DNA from: DATDIC01 sp963777625
GTDB lineage: Bacteria; Pseudomonadota; Alphaproteobacteria; Acetobacterales; Acetobacteraceae
Length of the DNA stretch: 64,000 nucleotides
NCBI GenBank assembly: GCA_963777625.1
Contig: CAVZRO010000006.1
Location: 248,001 to 312,000, forward strand
Reading direction: 5' to 3'
Part shown: piece after piece, positions 36,056 to 44,537 of the stretch
Position numbering within the stretch: the stretch's first letter is position 1
How the letters are laid out: every line of letters begins with the position of its first letter
Position numbers and translations under genes: made by a program
The notes under the pieces: model-generated
What the model saw: the letters and a program-made list of their open reading frames with translations, nothing else
Databases searched by the model: none
Told to the model about the DNA's origin: nothing

Positions 36056-37384
36056 TCATGCCGTGCCGAGGCTTTGTTTCGATCGGTTAGCCCGGGCGTC
36101 CTGCCAGTCCCAGGCACGCATCACCCACGGGACGAACCAGGGGTTGCCGGAATAGAGCGGGACAGTCGGGAACGGCCGGTCGGCGAAGATGGTGTCGGCG
36201 TCCCGCGCACCGAGGATCCGGCGAGCCGCCTTGATGCCGAAATAAGTCCCCATCGGGACGCCAGCAAAACAATAGCCCATCGCATAGATCATGCCGTCAT
36301 GGCTGCCGAGATGCGGCCAGAGATCGAAGGTGCCAGCGCAGCGCCCGGTCCAGGCTCGGCTGAGGGATGTACCGGCGAGGTCCGGGACCAGCCGGTCAAG
36401 TCTTTGCTGAAGGATGCCCGCCATGATCAGCGGGTCGGTTTCCCCGTTGCCGGTGCGGCCGCCGAACAGGATGCGATCGCCGTCGGGCGAGCGGCGGATG
36501 AAGTCGATGTTGTGGTTGTCATCGAGACCAGTGCGGCCAGCGGGCAGCACGCGATCCAGGATATCCGGCGATAAAGTTTCGGTAGCAACCATGAAGGCAT
36601 CGAACGGAACGACCCGGCGGGCTAACCAGGGCGTGACCCGGCTGGTATAGCCGTTGGTGGCGACGACAACGTTCCGGGCAATCAGCTTGCCGCGGCTGGT
36701 AGTGAGGGTGAATCCGGGTTCGTTGGGAACAATGCGGGTAACTTCCGTGAGAGGGTGGAGTTCCGCACCGGCATTGGAAGCCCGCTCCAGCAGACCCTGG
36801 TGATAGAGGCCGGGATGAATGGAGGCGAGATCCGGAATGACCGCGCCGCCGTGATAGGCGTCCGAGCCGATTTCGGTGTGCTGGCGGGCGCGCGGGACCA
36901 TCTCGAAGGGCTGGCCCAGGTGGCGGCGGCGCAGTTCGTATTCGGCGGCGATGCTGTCGTACTGGGCCGGTGAGACAGCCATGATGAAGCGGCCGCAGAT
37001 GGAGAAATGACACTCTATCTGTTCGGTGTGCACGGTTTCGGCAACGGCATCGAAGGCCGCCTGGAGCTCGCGATAGACGGTGATGGCGAAATCCGGTCCG
37101 CGTTTGCGGAGCAACTTGCCGAAGCTGTGCTTGAATGTGCGGCCGACATAGCCGGCATTGCGCGAAGAGGCGCCGACGCCGGGGACACCTCGATCGAGCA
37201 CCACGACATGACGGCCGCCGCGCGCCAGATACAGCGCAGCGTTCAGGCCAGTGATGCCGGAACCGATGATCGCCACGTCGGCTTCGGCGGGAAGCGGGTT
37301 GGGCAGCGCGGTGGGACGCGGCGCGGCATCCCACCAGTGCGGTTCGAGGCGGAAATCCGTGGCGAGGCGTGGAGTGGGAGTCAC
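36056..37384 (-). CDS. FAD-dependent oxidoreductase, DAO family (gamma-glutamylputrescine oxidase-like)
   Basis: The 442-residue flavoprotein has an N-terminal Rossmann motif IIGSGITGLNAALYLARGG (about residues 40-58), ASSRNAGYVG and a C-terminal FAD segment GMIYAMGYCFAGVPMGTYFG. This arrangement fits D-amino-acid/sarcosine-type oxidases, in particular those acting on gamma-glutamylputrescine or similar amines. An ornithine decarboxylase 2.6 kb away makes polyamine breakdown an attractive but unproven role. Confidence 0.82.
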   Translation of the reverse strand: MTPTPRLATDFRLEPHWWDAAPRPTALPNPLPAEADVAIIGSGITGLNAALYLARGGRHVVVLDRGVPGVGASSRNAGYVGRTFKHSFGKLLRKRGPDFAITVYRELQAAFDAVAETVHTEQIECHFSICGRFIMAVSPAQYDSIAAEYELRRRHLGQPFEMVPRARQHTEIGSDAYHGGAVIPDLASIHPGLYHQGLLERASNAGAELHPLTEVTRIVPNEPGFTLTTSRGKLIARNVVVATNGYTSRVTPWLARRVVPFDAFMVATETLSPDILDRVLPAGRTGLDDNHNIDFIRRSPDGDRILFGGRTGNGETDPLIMAGILQQRLDRLVPDLAGTSLSRAWTGRCAGTFDLWPHLGSHDGMIYAMGYCFAGVPMGTYFGIKAARRILGARDADTIFADRPFPTVPLYSGNPWFVPWVMRAWDWQDARANRSKQSLGTA

Positions 37385-37501
37385 AGGTAGTCCCGATCAG
37401 GGTGCTGGATGCTTCCGGAAGCGTGGGAGCATACCGGGTATCATCGGCAACTCCAGTGACCGGCATGCCTTTCCGGCGGTGCTTTCCCGATCTATCGCGG
37501 T

Positions 37502-38689
37502 CTAAAACAAGGTGAGCTGCTGCTCGGAGCTGCCGGCCGCCACACCAGGAACCGCAAAGCGCGTGCAGTCGAGACCTTCGCGTGCTTCGTCGAGCCCCCA
37601 CTGACGCGCGGCGCGGGCAAACCGGCGGAGCAGAAGGTCCGCATAAACGCCGTGGCCGGCCATGCGGTGATGGAAGCGGGGATCGGATAGGGCGCCCGAG
37701 CGGGTTTCGCGGATCAGGTTCAGCACATGCCGCGCGCGGTCGGGGAAGTGGGTCTGCAGCCAATCCTCGAACATCTGGCGCAACTCATGCGGCAGGCGCA
37801 GCAGCACGTAGCCGGCGTGACGGGCACCGGCACGCGCGGCGGATTCCATGATGCGCTCCATCTCCGCGTCGTTCAGGCCCGGGATCATGGGCGCGACCAT
37901 GACCCCGGCGGGGACACCCGCGCGCGATAGCTCGGCGATGGCATGCAATCGCCGGGCGGGGGTTGCGGCGCGCGGCTCCATGCAGCGGGCCAGAGCGGCA
38001 TCCAGCGTGGTGACCGAGACATAGACGCGAGCCAGCTTACGGGCCGCCATCGAGGTGAGTATATCGAGGTCGCGCAGCACGCCGGCCGACTTGGTGACGA
38101 TGCTGACAGGATGGTTGAACCGGTCGAGCACACCAAGCACCGCGCGGGTAAGCTTCAGAGTGCGCTCGACCGGTTGGTAGGGATCCGTATTGGACCCTAG
38201 CGCGAGCGAACGCGGCACGTAGCCGGGCTTGCGCAGCTCTTTTTCCAGCAGCTCGGCAACCTCCGGCTTGAACAGTAGCTTGGTCTCGAAATCGAGGCCG
38301 GGGGAGTAGCCAAGCCAGGCGTGGCTCGGGCGCGCATAGCAATAGATGCAGCCGTGCTCGCACCCACGGTACGGGTTAACGGCACGATCGAAGCCGATAT
38401 CGGGGGAGCTGTTCCAGGCAATCGCCGACCGCGTCGAATCGCGGATCAATGTCGTCGGTAACGGCGGCAACTCACCAAATTCGGTGCTGAGCGTGTCCCA
38501 CCCATCGTCGAATGGACTGGCGGCCCGCGGATCGAACCGCACCGGGGGGTTGGTGGTGGCACCCCGCCCACGACGGGCCATGCTCGGCATGGCTCCAACC
38601 GGAGCCCCGTCCGGCTGACCGGCACGGTCGAGCGCCGCAAGCTCGGTCGCATCGATGCCCTGCCGTTCTGGCGCAGTCTCTGCCCGCAT
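37502..38689 (-). CDS. PA0069-family radical SAM protein
   Basis: The 395-residue protein carries a radical-SAM cluster motif CEHGCIYCYARP (three cysteines spaced C-x3-C-x2-C, about residues 109-117). It also has GSNTDPYQPVERTLKLTR and SIVTKSAGVLRDLDIL, characteristic of this uncharacterised family (related to spore photoproduct lyase-like enzymes). It probably uses a 4Fe-4S cluster and SAM to start a radical reaction; substrate unknown. Length is typical. Confidence 0.88.
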   Translation of the reverse strand: MRAETAPERQGIDATELAALDRAGQPDGAPVGAMPSMARRGRGATTNPPVRFDPRAASPFDDGWDTLSTEFGELPPLPTTLIRDSTRSAIAWNSSPDIGFDRAVNPYRGCEHGCIYCYARPSHAWLGYSPGLDFETKLLFKPEVAELLEKELRKPGYVPRSLALGSNTDPYQPVERTLKLTRAVLGVLDRFNHPVSIVTKSAGVLRDLDILTSMAARKLARVYVSVTTLDAALARCMEPRAATPARRLHAIAELSRAGVPAGVMVAPMIPGLNDAEMERIMESAARAGARHAGYVLLRLPHELRQMFEDWLQTHFPDRARHVLNLIRETRSGALSDPRFHHRMAGHGVYADLLLRRFARAARQWGLDEAREGLDCTRFAVPGVAAGSSEQQLTLF

Positions 38690-38753
38690 GAGTCAGAGTT
38701 CCTCTTCCGTTCCGACGATTTTTGCAGCTTGGCTCGGAAGCCGTCAAGAACAA

Positions 38754-39731
38754 TTAGGGAACTTTTGGTGGGCCCGGATCAGGCGCCCCAGGATCAGGCG
38801 CCCCAGCGTCAGGCGCCACCTCCTGCGGCTCGAGCTGGGCGTTCAGCTCGGCGCCAAGCAAGACAGCGTAGATGGTCAGCCAAAACCAGAGCATTACGCC
38901 GACGACAGCCGCTATCGGGCCATAGGTGGAGCCGAAGCTGGACAGATGGGAGACATAGAAGGTCAGCAAGGCCGAGGCGGTCAGCCACAGGATGGTGGCG
39001 ACAGCGGTTCCCGGCACAATCCGCTGGCCGCTTTTGCGGCTGCGCGATGGGCCGACCAGGTAGAGCACCGAAATCGACAGGGCGACGAAGCAGACCAGCA
39101 TCCCCAGGCCGGTCGCGTGGATCAGGGCGCTGGCGTGCGCCTCCAGCCCGATGAAGTCGATCACGACGGGCACGAAGACCAGCACCGCGATGCCGAGGAC
39201 GGCGACCAGCATGGCCGCGAGGGTCATGCTGAGCGCCACCGCCTGGAAGCGCAGGAAGCTGCGCTGCTCCTCTACGTTGTAGGCGACGTTGAGCGCGGCG
39301 AGGACGGATTTGGTGCCGGTCGCCGCGCTCCAGAAGGTAACCAGCGAACCGATCACCAAATGCAGGCCAAGCTGTTTGGGGGTTTGCGTGACGAGGTCGT
39401 GGACGCGGCCGGCGATCAGCGCGTATGCGGGAGCCGGCAACAATCCGCTCAGATAGCGAAGTTGCGGTTCGACATTTGCCAGGTTGAAAACCAGGCCATA
39501 GATCGACAGCAGGGTGGTGATTGCAGGAAATAACGCCAGCGTGGCGTAGAATGCCGAGCCGGCTGCCGCGATCGAACCGCGATCGGAAATAAGCGCCTGC
39601 ACGGTGGTGGTCAGGATCCGGCACCACTCGCGCCAGGAGCGGCGATGCCCGCCGGCTCTGGCCTGGTTTGCTAATCCGTGCGGGTGCTCGGGCCCGAAGT
39701 CCAATGTGCTGATGCCTTTTCGTCCTGTCAT
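38754..39731 (-). CDS. YihY/virulence factor BrkB family membrane protein
   Basis: From ATG 39731 the protein has 325 residues and about six membrane helices. Family motifs are AAAGSAFYATLALFPAITTL, LVTFWSAATGTKSVLAALN and YGPIAAVVGVMLWFWLTIYA. The C-terminus ends in a short Pro/Asp/Ala-rich repeat. The family is poorly understood, despite an old 'ribonuclease BN' label that is not correct. An upstream ATG at 39815 would add a basic leader and is less likely. Confidence 0.87.
   Translation of the reverse strand: MTGRKGISTLDFGPEHPHGLANQARAGGHRRSWREWCRILTTTVQALISDRGSIAAAGSAFYATLALFPAITTLLSIYGLVFNLANVEPQLRYLSGLLPAPAYALIAGRVHDLVTQTPKQLGLHLVIGSLVTFWSAATGTKSVLAALNVAYNVEEQRSFLRFQAVALSMTLAAMLVAVLGIAVLVFVPVVIDFIGLEAHASALIHATGLGMLVCFVALSISVLYLVGPSRSRKSGQRIVPGTAVATILWLTASALLTFYVSHLSSFGSTYGPIAAVVGVMLWFWLTIYAVLLGAELNAQLEPQEVAPDAGAPDPGAPDPGPPKVP
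38776..38805. repeat. Tandem 15-bp repeat in the brkB-type gene
   Basis: GGATCAGGCGCCCCA occurs twice in a row, followed by a third diverged copy to about 38820. In the protein it gives a repeated PDxGAPDPGAPDPGPP tail. Copy number could vary by slippage without breaking the frame. Confidence 0.8.
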
Positions 39732-39849
39732 GGCAGGTCGCGATATCGAGCGGCCTCCGCGCTGTAGGAAGCCACACTTTGTCGCACCGGGCGTCAACCG
39801 GGCAGGCGCCCGCAAGTTTTTTCTCTCTGTCGCGGATTTTTTCTTGCGC

Positions 39850-40034
39850 CCCGGGGGCAGGGCCCCTATGTGCGGCCCCTACGCAGCAACGCACGTGCCT
39901 CTGGCCCTCAGTGGTTACGCAACGACGTCAAGCGTTCTGGCAACTCGCTTAGGTCGCTGGTTCGTTCGACCGTTTCGTCAACTGCGCCCGTCGCCTTCTA
40001 CAGGCGGGCGTCCTGTCGAGGGAGGCCCGGTGCG
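39850..40034 (+). promoter_or_regulatory. Candidate speF-type leader RNA before ornithine decarboxylase
   Basis: About 185 bases directly before the decarboxylase start are rich in inverted repeats. Examples are a GGGCAGGGCCCC element near 39860, repeated GCAACG/GGCAAC motifs (39880-39950) and a GC hairpin CGCCCG...CGGGCG at about 39987-40012. Alphaproteobacterial speF genes are known to carry a conserved structured leader (speF motif). The position fits; I could not verify the consensus. Confidence 0.3.
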
Positions 40035-41162
40035 ATGAGCACGAAAATCGCCGGATTCCTGGCTGCGCAACAGCCTGCTACGCCATGCCTGGTGTTCGAC
40101 GTTGATCGCGTCGAAGAGAATTTCCGCGCGCTGCGGCACGTCCTGCCGCTGGCAAAAATCTATTACGCGGTGAAGGCCAACCCGGCGGCGCCGGTGCTGG
40201 AGCGGCTCGCAAGGCTCGACAGCTCGTTCGACGCTGCCTCGATCGAGGAGGTCGAGGCGTGCCTGGCAGCCGGCGCCTCAGCGGTATCGATCAGCTTCGG
40301 CAACACGATCAAGAAAGCCTCGGCGATCCGGCGCGCGCATGCCGCCGGCGTGTCGCTGTTCGCCTTCGATTCGGCTGAGGAGCTTGCCAAGCTGGCACGC
40401 CACGCCCCCGGCGCGCGGGTCTATTGCCGCATCCGGGTGGAGAATGACGGCGCTGACTGGCCGCTGTCGCGCAAGTTCGGCACCACGGTGGAGCACGCCC
40501 GGTCCCTGATGCTGCAGGCCGAACAGATGGGGCTGGACCCGTACGGCTTGTCGTTCCATGTCGGCAGCCAGCAGACCCGGACCGAAGCCTACGAGCTGGC
40601 GATCAGCCGCGTGGCCATGCTGTTCACCGACCTGACCGAAGCCGGCGTGAATCTGCGCATGATGAACCTGGGCGGCGGGTTTCCGACGCGTTATCGCGAC
40701 GACGTGCCGGAGATCGACGCGTTCGGCCAGGCGATCATGGGCGCGATGACGCAGCATTTCGGCAACGCGCTCCCCGAGATGGTGATCGAGCCAGGACGGT
40801 TCATCGTCGGCGATGCGGGGGTGGTGAGCGCCGAGGTCGTGCTGGTGAGCCGGCGCGGCGACGATGCGGTGCGCTGGGTGTATCTGGACATCGGGCGTTT
40901 CGGCGGTCTGGCGGAGACCGAGGGAGAGTCGATCCGGTACCGGATCGTCACCCCGCATGACGGCGGCCCGATGGGGCCGGTGGCGATTGCCGGCCCGACC
41001 TGCGACGGCGCGGACATCATGTACGAGCGGGCGAACTACCGGCTGCCGCTGGAACTGACCTGCGGCGACCGCGTGGAGCTGCTGGCCACCGGGGCCTATG
41101 TGACCACTTATGCCAGCCAGCGGTTCAACGGGTTCGCGCCGTTGACGGAACATTACATCTGA
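40035..41162 (+). CDS. Ornithine/lysine-type decarboxylase, PLP fold III
   Basis: The 375-residue protein belongs to the eukaryotic-type ornithine/diaminopimelate decarboxylase family. PLP-binding Lys47 lies in IYYAVKANPAAPVL, the Gly-rich phosphate site in MNLGGGFPTRY, and the catalytic Cys323 in GPTCDGADIMYE. The presence of this Cys and the short length point to an ornithine (or lysine/ornithine) decarboxylase making putrescine. GGAGG precedes the ATG at 40035. It ends at a strong hairpin. Confidence 0.9.
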   Translation: MSTKIAGFLAAQQPATPCLVFDVDRVEENFRALRHVLPLAKIYYAVKANPAAPVLERLARLDSSFDAASIEEVEACLAAGASAVSISFGNTIKKASAIRRAHAAGVSLFAFDSAEELAKLARHAPGARVYCRIRVENDGADWPLSRKFGTTVEHARSLMLQAEQMGLDPYGLSFHVGSQQTRTEAYELAISRVAMLFTDLTEAGVNLRMMNLGGGFPTRYRDDVPEIDAFGQAIMGAMTQHFGNALPEMVIEPGRFIVGDAGVVSAEVVLVSRRGDDAVRWVYLDIGRFGGLAETEGESIRYRIVTPHDGGPMGPVAIAGPTCDGADIMYERANYRLPLELTCGDRVELLATGAYVTTYASQRFNGFAPLTEHYI

Positions 41163-41191
41163 TACCAGCGGCCCGAAGGGCCGACTGGTAT
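41162..41191 (+). terminator. Hairpin at the end of the decarboxylase gene
   Basis: ATACCAG pairs with CTGGTAT and, inside it, CGGCCC pairs with GGGCCG around a GAA loop. The stem begins in the stop codon. No run of T follows, so it may act as a pausing or protective structure and not as a complete intrinsic terminator. Confidence 0.6.
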
Positions 41192-41265
41192 GCGCGCAGG
41201 GTTGGTGTGGCGGCTGCGCGCGAAATCAATAAGATGCCAGGAGGGCGGCTGCTCCTGCGTCGCGG

Positions 41266-42072
41266 TCAGCCGCCGCTGGGATCAGCGTCCAGCCGGACCA
41301 CCACGCCTTCCAGGCCCTTCGCCGCGGCGGGGTAGCGCGCCAGCACCAGCGGGTCGTGACCGGGGATGACATTCTCCGGCCGGCTCGCCAGCCGCCGAAG
41401 CGTCGCATAGCCCTCCAGAGTATCTTCAAGGTTGTGGATGATGGGGAAAGCCCGGCCCTGTTCCATGTTGGCATAGAAGTGGCTGGCGTCGGCGGCCAGC
41501 ACCATCCAGCCGCGCCGGGTCCAGACGCGCACCACCTGCAATCCCTTGCTGTGGCCGCCGACATGATGGACGGAAAGGCCGGGCGAAATCTCCTCCGCGC
41601 CGTCGTGGAATTGCACGCGCCCGGCAAACAGCTTGCGTAGCATCGCGATGACGTCGTCCTCCTCGAACGCGATGCGCAGCCCGGCATGGCACATGCAACG
41701 GCCGGTGCAGAACGCCATCTCCGTGTCTTGCAGATGGTAGCGTGCGCGAGGAAACAGGTCGTAGTTGCCGCAGTGATCGTAGTGCATATGAGAGATCAGC
41801 ACATCCTCGACCTGGTCCGGCTCCACTCCGATCGCCTTCAGCCCGACAGCGGGTGAGCGCAGGAATTCCCTGCCGCGTTTCTGTCCCATTGCGGCGTCGA
41901 AGCCGGTGTCCAGGATGAATGTCCGCTGCGGCCCCTTGATCGCCCACACGAAGTAATCAAGCGGCATCGGCGCGTCGTGCGGATCGCCGCCGAGAAAATT
42001 GCCGGCGCGGCGCGCCAGGGCATTATGCGCGTAGCGCACGGCGTAAAGCTCATGGACCGGTGTTTCCGACAT
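41266..42072 (-). CDS. Metallo-beta-lactamase-fold hydrolase, N-acyl homoserine lactonase-like
   Basis: The 268-residue protein has the metal motif HMHYDHCGNYDLF (HxHxDH, about residues 95-100) and downstream ligands in HHVGGHSKG and the Asp of LAADASHFYAN. The fold and length match AHL lactonases and related metal-dependent lactonases. No luxI or luxR gene is nearby, so quorum quenching is a guess. It overlaps nothing and sits four bases after the substrate-binding protein gene in the minus-strand group. Confidence 0.78.
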   Translation of the reverse strand: MSETPVHELYAVRYAHNALARRAGNFLGGDPHDAPMPLDYFVWAIKGPQRTFILDTGFDAAMGQKRGREFLRSPAVGLKAIGVEPDQVEDVLISHMHYDHCGNYDLFPRARYHLQDTEMAFCTGRCMCHAGLRIAFEEDDVIAMLRKLFAGRVQFHDGAEEISPGLSVHHVGGHSKGLQVVRVWTRRGWMVLAADASHFYANMEQGRAFPIIHNLEDTLEGYATLRRLASRPENVIPGHDPLVLARYPAAAKGLEGVVVRLDADPSGG

Positions 42073-42076
42073 GTGA

Positions 42077-43303
42077 TCACGCGCCCCAGATCGGCTTGGC
42101 GACCGCCATGGTTTGCGGGAAAATTGTTAGCGGCCGGCCATTCTGCCATTGGACGATGACCAGCTCGGCGTCCACGCGGCGGCCCTTGTCGTCGAACTTC
42201 AGGTGATGCCCGGGGAAGAACAGCGCCGGGCCGTCGGTCATGTCCATCTTGCGGATTGCGTCGGCTACCTTCGCCCGGTCGGGGGCGCCGGCCATCTCCA
42301 GTGCCTGCTTCAGAATCATGACATGGGCGTATGGGAAGATCGAGTCATGCCCGAACCACGGCTCGCCGGTACGTTGCACGAACCGCTTGCCGAGTTCCGC
42401 CTGCTCGTTGCCCGGCCAGTTCGCCAGCCCGACGATGATGCCCTGCACGATATCGGGACCGGTGGTCTTCAGCAGCTCCGGCGTGGCCCAGTGGCCACCG
42501 TTGCCGATCAGCGGCAGCTTGCCGCCGCCCATTCCGTACTGAGTGAACGCGTCGGCCAGCAGCTTGTCATCGGGCACGTTGGTCGAGAGCAGCAACACGA
42601 AATCCGGCCGCGCACTGCGCACTGGCTGCACCAACGTCGTTGCGTCTGCGAGGGGTGGCGTGTAGATCTTGTCCACCACCGCGGTCAACCCGGAATCCTT
42701 CAGAATATGGTCGCGGATCGGCTTGAGAAAACTCACGCTCGCGGCGGTGTTGTCACCGATAATGGCTACCTTGGTGGGGCGCTTGCCCGTGGTTCCCTGC
42801 GCCAGCTTCATGATGATCGGCACGATATCGGTGGCCTGCTTGTCCGCCGTCGGCGAGGTCTGAAACACATAATGAAAGCCGCGGCCGGTGATCGCGTCGG
42901 AATAGGACAGGGTCAGCCAGGGGAGCTGTGCGCGTTCGGTTACCTCGGTAACGGCCAGGGTAAACGTGCTCAGCCAGCAGCCGATCCCGCCGACCAGCCC
43001 CGGATTCTCCGCCAGCATGCGTTGTGCCGCATCCTTCGCCTTCTCCGCCGTGTCCTGGGTGTCGAACACCAGCAGTTTCAGCTTGGCGCCGCCGAGAGCC
43101 TTTATTCCCCCCGCCGCGTTTACGTCATCGACGGCCATCTCGGCGCCCATGCGCTCCAGGATTCCCTGGCGCGCCCATGGCCCGGTCATCGGCACAAGCA
43201 ACGCGATTTCGACGTCCTTTGGCGCCTGTGCGCGCGCCGTTCCAGCCAGCGCCGCGGCGCCGCTCAACGTCAGTGCCGTTCGCCGTGCGATTTGTTGTGT
43301 CAT
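42077..43303 (-). CDS. Branched-chain amino-acid-type ABC transporter, substrate-binding protein
   Basis: From ATG 43303 (GGAGGAGGG upstream) the 408-residue protein has a signal peptide (RRTALTLSGAAALAGTARAQA) and a type I periplasmic-binding fold: IALLVPMTGPWARQGILERM, VNAAGGIKALGGAKLKLLV and SFLKPIRDHIL. This is the LivK-type family, which also binds amides and aromatic acids. The permease and ATPase genes (livH, livM/G, livF) lie directly upstream on the same strand. Confidence 0.87.
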   Translation of the reverse strand: MTQQIARRTALTLSGAAALAGTARAQAPKDVEIALLVPMTGPWARQGILERMGAEMAVDDVNAAGGIKALGGAKLKLLVFDTQDTAEKAKDAAQRMLAENPGLVGGIGCWLSTFTLAVTEVTERAQLPWLTLSYSDAITGRGFHYVFQTSPTADKQATDIVPIIMKLAQGTTGKRPTKVAIIGDNTAASVSFLKPIRDHILKDSGLTAVVDKIYTPPLADATTLVQPVRSARPDFVLLLSTNVPDDKLLADAFTQYGMGGGKLPLIGNGGHWATPELLKTTGPDIVQGIIVGLANWPGNEQAELGKRFVQRTGEPWFGHDSIFPYAHVMILKQALEMAGAPDRAKVADAIRKMDMTDGPALFFPGHHLKFDDKGRRVDAELVIVQWQNGRPLTIFPQTMAVAKPIWGA

Positions 43304-43326
43304 TGCGGGTGCCCTCCTCCCTGTTA

Positions 43327-44043
43327 TCAAATAGCGTTCAGTCCGAGATAGGAGCGCTGGATGCGATCGTCCGCAAGCAGCGCCTGGTAGCTGCCATCCA
43401 TCACGATGCGTCCGGTTTCCAGCACGTAGCCCCGGTCAGCCAGTTCCAGTGCTTCGGCGACCCGCTGTTCGACAAGCAGGATTGCCAGACCATCCTCACG
43501 GTGAATCTGAGCGATGCGCTCAAAAATCATGTCGGTCACAGCCGGGGCGAGACCCATGGAGGGCTCATCCAGCATCAGTAGACGCGGCGCGCTGGCCAGA
43601 GCACGCCCGATCGCCAGCATCTGCTGCTCGCCACCGGACAACGTGCCGGCAAGCTGCCCGGCGCGATCCGCCAGGATGGGGAACAATGCGTGTATCCGTT
43701 CCAGATTGCGGTGCCAGGCGATCCGGCCCGCTTTCGGATACGCGCCCATTTCGAGATTTTCCCGGACCGTCAACGTCTTGAACATCTGCCGGCCCTCGGG
43801 CACATGCGCGATCCCGAGATGCGAGCGTAAAGCCGCGGGACGACGCAGGATGTCCTGGTCGCGGAATCGTATATCGCCGGCCGTGGGACGCACGATGCCG
43901 GCGATTGTCTTGAACAATGTCGTTTTGCCAGCGCCATTCGGTCCGACAACCGCAACGAACTCGCCAGCGCCGACGCTCAGCGACACGTCCGTCAGCGCGC
44001 GCAAGCCGCCGTACGATACCGACAGGCGGGTTACGCTTAGCAT
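43327..44043 (-). CDS. livF: LivF, ABC transporter ATP-binding protein
   Basis: The 238-residue ATPase has Walker A GPNGAGKTT (residues 34-42), signature LSGGEQQMLAIGRALASA and Walker B LLMLDEPSMGL. It is the typical LivF size. The ATG at 44043 overlaps the end of livG (ATGCTAA); a second ATG at 44058 would add five residues. It energises the Liv-type importer together with LivG. Confidence 0.9.
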   Translation of the reverse strand: MLSVTRLSVSYGGLRALTDVSLSVGAGEFVAVVGPNGAGKTTLFKTIAGIVRPTAGDIRFRDQDILRRPAALRSHLGIAHVPEGRQMFKTLTVRENLEMGAYPKAGRIAWHRNLERIHALFPILADRAGQLAGTLSGGEQQMLAIGRALASAPRLLMLDEPSMGLAPAVTDMIFERIAQIHREDGLAILLVEQRVAEALELADRGYVLETGRIVMDGSYQALLADDRIQRSYLGLNAI

Positions 44044-44537
44044 TGCCGCTGTAGCCATTTTTGCCCGAGATATGCTTCGATGACCGCTCGATCCCGCAGC
44101 ACCTCGCGTGGCACGCCTTCGGCCAGAACCCGCCCGTGATCGAGGACCAGGAAGCGATCGGCCAAGCGCAGCATCGCGTGCATCGTGTGCTCGATAATGA
44201 CGATGGTCATGCCGGCCGCGCGCAATCGCCCCAGGATCCCAAGCAGCTCGCCACACTCATCCTGCCCGAGTCCGGCCAAAGTTTCGTCCAGCAACAGCAA
44301 TTTCGGTCCCCCGGCAAGGGCACGCGCCAGCTCCATCAGCCGGAGTTCCTTATTGGTGAGCTGACCGGCGAGGCGTGCGGCAAGACGATGCAGGCCGACC
44401 GCCTCCAGTGCCGTATTGGCAGCCGCAATCGCGTGCCGGTCATCCGACGCCGCGCCGTAGCCGCCCACCACCACATTGTCCAGCAGCGGCAAGCGCGGGA
44501 AACTGCGAACGACCTGAAACGTCCGCCCCACCCCCAT
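44037..44537 (-). pseudogene. livG: LivG, C-terminal part cut off by a frameshift
   Basis: This frame starts at MGVGRTFQVV and has the LivG signature region (NKELRLMELARALAGG), Walker B KLLLLDETLAGL and the C-terminal LGQKWLQRQC. It has no Walker A. The missing N-terminal third, with GPNGAGKTTLFNLLSG, is fused to the end of livM in another frame. One extra base near 44610 (after GIVD) separates the two; the repaired text reads SDSGTASLAGIALTGKTIHS. Without repair no functional ATPase can be made from this piece. Confidence 0.75.

Noticed and set aside
39868..40038. Leader peptide gene before the decarboxylase
   Set aside because: The frame is open and ends in the start codon, but has no ribosome site and could be a by-product of the structured leader; kept only as an alternative in the findings.
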